This document shows, piece by piece, positions 5,954 through 7,514 of a stretch of 7,514 bases of DNA (position 1 is its first letter; the number at the start of each line of letters is the position of its first letter). The notes under the pieces are model-generated. The model was not told the origin of the DNA. It was given only the letters and a program-made list of their open reading frames with translations, and did no database searches. The translations under genes were made by a program, and so were the position numbers. This DNA comes from Candidatus Kuenenia stuttgartensis (GTDB lineage Bacteria > Bacteroidota > Bacteroidia > Chitinophagales > Chitinophagaceae): positions 1-7,514 of the forward strand of contig CALQJH020000094.1 in assembly GCA_943330835.2 (NCBI GenBank), written 5' to 3'.

Positions 5954-7514
5954 CTAATACGGGCGAGCAAAAAACAAGAATTGAGAAGAATTATTTTCAA
6001 CTATTTGCATATCGGAAATATCGATTCCCCCATCACCGGTGCAATCAGTAATATAATAGCCAAAATAAAAGTGGGAGGCATCATTTTCTATTGGCTGCAT
6101 ATCGGAAATGTCGACTCCTCCGTCTAAATTTAAATCTCCAGTTAAAAAAGCATACTTATTATTACCCATATTTTTCATAGATAGATTAATACCATTGGAA
6201 TACGTTTTATTTATACTAGTTGTAAAATCATAACTATTTGTTGCGACAATTGTAATGGGTAATGCACTCCAAGTTTCCAAAACATTCTTGTGTTTTATAG
6301 CAATGTAATAGGAATTACCATAGGTGGCAGCAGGAAAACTTGCTGATACAGAACCATTACTATGAAGTAATGCTTTTACAGTATAGTCGGAATTATTGTT
6401 ACTCAAATGATTAGTTTTCCATAGATTAATTGATATTGTATCAGTAGCATCATTTACTGTGCTTAAACCTAAATCATATAAAGTAGTTCGCATCAATCCA
6501 TTACCAATATAAAATCCCTCGAAAAAAATTTTCAAGTTTAAAATCGTGTTTTGATAATAGGGATTTACAGTTAAATTTAAGGTTACTGTACTATCACATC
6601 CACGAGCATTGGTCAATTTAGTAGTATAAACACCCGTTGATGTATACGATGATCCATTCCAAATGTAGGGCAAATTAACAGCGTCTATCGTTGCTGCACT
6701 TGTAGATGTGGAAGCTTGTTTAATCGTTAAAGATAGATAGGCTATTGAATCACAGCCCGCTGCGTTTATCAAGCCAGTCTTTGTATATGAGCCGCTAGCC
6801 GAATACGTTACCCCATTCCAGGTGTATGAAACACAATTTGATATGGTAGTAGTACTCGTAGTCTTTTGTTTAATCGTTAATGCTAAATACGCTGTTGAAT
6901 CACAGCCCGCTACATTCGTTAAACCCGTCTTTGTATAGGAGCCGCTAACCGAATACGTTACCCCATTCCAGGTGTATGAAACACAATTTGAAACGGTGGT
7001 GGTACTTGTTGACTTTAGTTTAATGGTTAGTTTTAAGGTGTCTGCTGAAGCACATCCTGAGCCATTTGTGTAGGTATATACATAAGTACCGCTTGTTGAA
7101 TAAGTAATTGTGTTTCTTGACCATGTATAACTATCACAAGCAGTAGCGGTTGTTTTGTTGTGAGTACTCGAATTTATACTAAGATTTAATACCTCTATAT
7201 TACAACCGCTTATTGAAGTATAGGTTCCGCTTGATGTATAGGAAATTCCATTTATCGGCCAGTTGTAGTTATCACATTGTGTTACGGAAGTTGAATGGAT
7301 TTGAGATTGACATTGATAATTAAAAAATTTAATGGCGGATTTGTTGTATTCGCTATAAAACTGGTGATCTGCAGTAACACATCTAATTTGTTCTTCAACC
7401 ACATTTTTTTGTGAAGTAGATAAAGCTGATATCACTGGGAAATTTTGTGGTGTTGCTGCTACGGCATTCCATAATGCTTGAATATATCCAATGAAATAGT
7501 TTTTAGTATTCAAA
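5954..7514 (-). CDS. Large surface/secreted protein with tandem Cys repeats and dockerin-like C-terminus (N-terminus outside window)
   Basis: The frame is open to the right edge, so this is the C-terminal 519 residues of a longer protein. The only candidate start, TTG at 7511-7513, lacks a signal peptide and is unlikely. Residues 1-70 are an unrecognised segment. Five repeats of 42-50 residues follow (about 72-114, 118-165, 168-216, 218-266, 268-317) with the pattern C-x-SYTW-NG-x-TY-x-SG-x-Y, GCDS, L-x-LTI. They are rich in Ser, Thr and Tyr and probably form a beta-sandwich stalk. Residues ~318-458 are a beta-rich module (LKIFFEGFYIGNG, SYYIAIKHKNVLETWSA). Two dockerin-like calcium loops end the protein: DLNLDGGVDISD (460-471) and DCTGDGGIDISD (490-501). 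I recall the beta module plus paired loops as a common C-terminal unit of Bacteroidota extracellular proteins. The C-terminus (FFARPY) does not look like a standard type IX secretion sorting domain. The role is probably adhesion or surface display; substrate unknown. Confidence 0.88.
   Translation of the reverse strand, partial: LNTKNYFIGYIQALWNAVAATPQNFPVISALSTSQKNVVEEQIRCVTADHQFYSEYNKSAIKFFNYQCQSQIHSTSVTQCDNYNWPINGISYTSSGTYTSISGCNIEVLNLSINSSTHNKTTATACDSYTWSRNTITYSTSGTYVYTYTNGSGCASADTLKLTIKLKSTSTTTVSNCVSYTWNGVTYSVSGSYTKTGLTNVAGCDSTAYLALTIKQKTTSTTTISNCVSYTWNGVTYSASGSYTKTGLINAAGCDSIAYLSLTIKQASTSTSAATIDAVNLPYIWNGSSYTSTGVYTTKLTNARGCDSTVTLNLTVNPYYQNTILNLKIFFEGFYIGNGLMRTTLYDLGLSTVNDATDTISINLWKTNHLSNNNSDYTVKALLHSNGSVSASFPAATYGNSYYIAIKHKNVLETWSALPITIVATNSYDFTTSINKTYSNGINLSMKNMGNNKYAFLTGDLNLDGGVDISDMQPIENDASHFYFGYYITDCTGDGGIDISDMQIVENNSSQFLFFARPY
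6011..6136 (-). other. Paired dockerin-like calcium-binding loops (coding)
   Basis: Within the surface protein, residues 460-471 and 490-501 each follow the D-x-(N/T)-x-D-G-x-(V/I)-D-x-x-D pattern of a dockerin/EF-hand-like loop. Ligands are Asp460, Asn462, Asp464, Asp468 and Asp471, and Asp490, Thr492, Asp494, Asp498 and Asp501. Both continue as ISDMQ(P/I)(I/V)EN, showing that they are an internal duplication. They sit 18 residues from the C-terminus. In the family such loops bind Ca2+ and stabilise or dock the domain; a cohesin partner is not implied in Bacteroidota. Confidence 0.8.
6716..7012 (-). repeat. Two near-identical 150-bp coding repeats in the surface protein
   Basis: Repeats 3 and 4 of the surface protein (6866-7012 and 6716-6862) are in register with a 150-bp, 50-codon period. 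They share a 43-bp identical run (6799-6841 against 6949-6991). The neighbouring repeats 1, 2 and 5 are far more diverged. This points to a recent in-frame duplication or gene conversion limited to this pair, which would change stalk length by exactly one repeat without breaking the frame. Confidence 0.88.

Noticed and set aside
7511..7513. TTG as the true start of the surface protein
   Set aside because: No signal peptide follows, although the protein is plainly extracellular in type, and the frame is still open at the edge. The gene most likely continues beyond 7514.

Overview
The window looks like chromosomal DNA from a Bacteroidota bacterium, most likely of the Chitinophagales/Chitinophagaceae type. 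The evidence is AT-rich DNA, almost no Shine-Dalgarno sequences before starts, two matches to the Bacteroidota -7 promoter element TAnnTTTG, and a lysyl-tRNA synthetase of Bacteroidota type. A surface protein also carries Cys-containing beta repeats and a dockerin-like C-terminal module of a kind I know from this phylum. The lineage is my inference from these features; no marker was compared with a database.

Layout from left to right. (1) 1-618, minus strand: N-terminal 206 residues of a secreted dipeptidyl-peptidase IV-like (S9B) protease, cut by the window edge. (2) 619-1250: 632 bp without a gene, dominated by a tandem array of eight copies of a 49-bp unit (806-1165), each built around a short ACCCT/AGGGT hairpin. 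(3) 1251-2771, minus: lysS, class II lysyl-tRNA synthetase, with its own probable promoter. (4) 2849-4754, minus: a tight two-gene unit, a fumarylacetoacetate hydrolase-family enzyme followed 10 bp later by a flavin reductase-like FMN protein. It probably belongs to aromatic amino acid (homogentisate-type) catabolism. (5) 4835-5491, plus: a membrane fatty acid 2-hydroxylase, divergent from the catabolic pair across 80 bp. (6) 5502-5837, minus: a 111-residue conserved-looking protein of unknown function, convergent with the hydroxylase with only 10 bp between stop codons. (7) 5954-7514, minus: the C-terminal 519 residues of a large surface protein with five ~50-residue tandem repeats, a beta-rich linker domain and two dockerin-like calcium loops; its start lies beyond the right edge.

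The genes do not form one system. They are a housekeeping gene (lysS), a small catabolic operon, a lipid-modifying enzyme and cell-envelope or secreted proteins. The least ordinary element is the 49-bp hairpin repeat array between lysS and the protease gene. I see no defence locus, phage, insertion sequence, CRISPR array, tRNA or rRNA.
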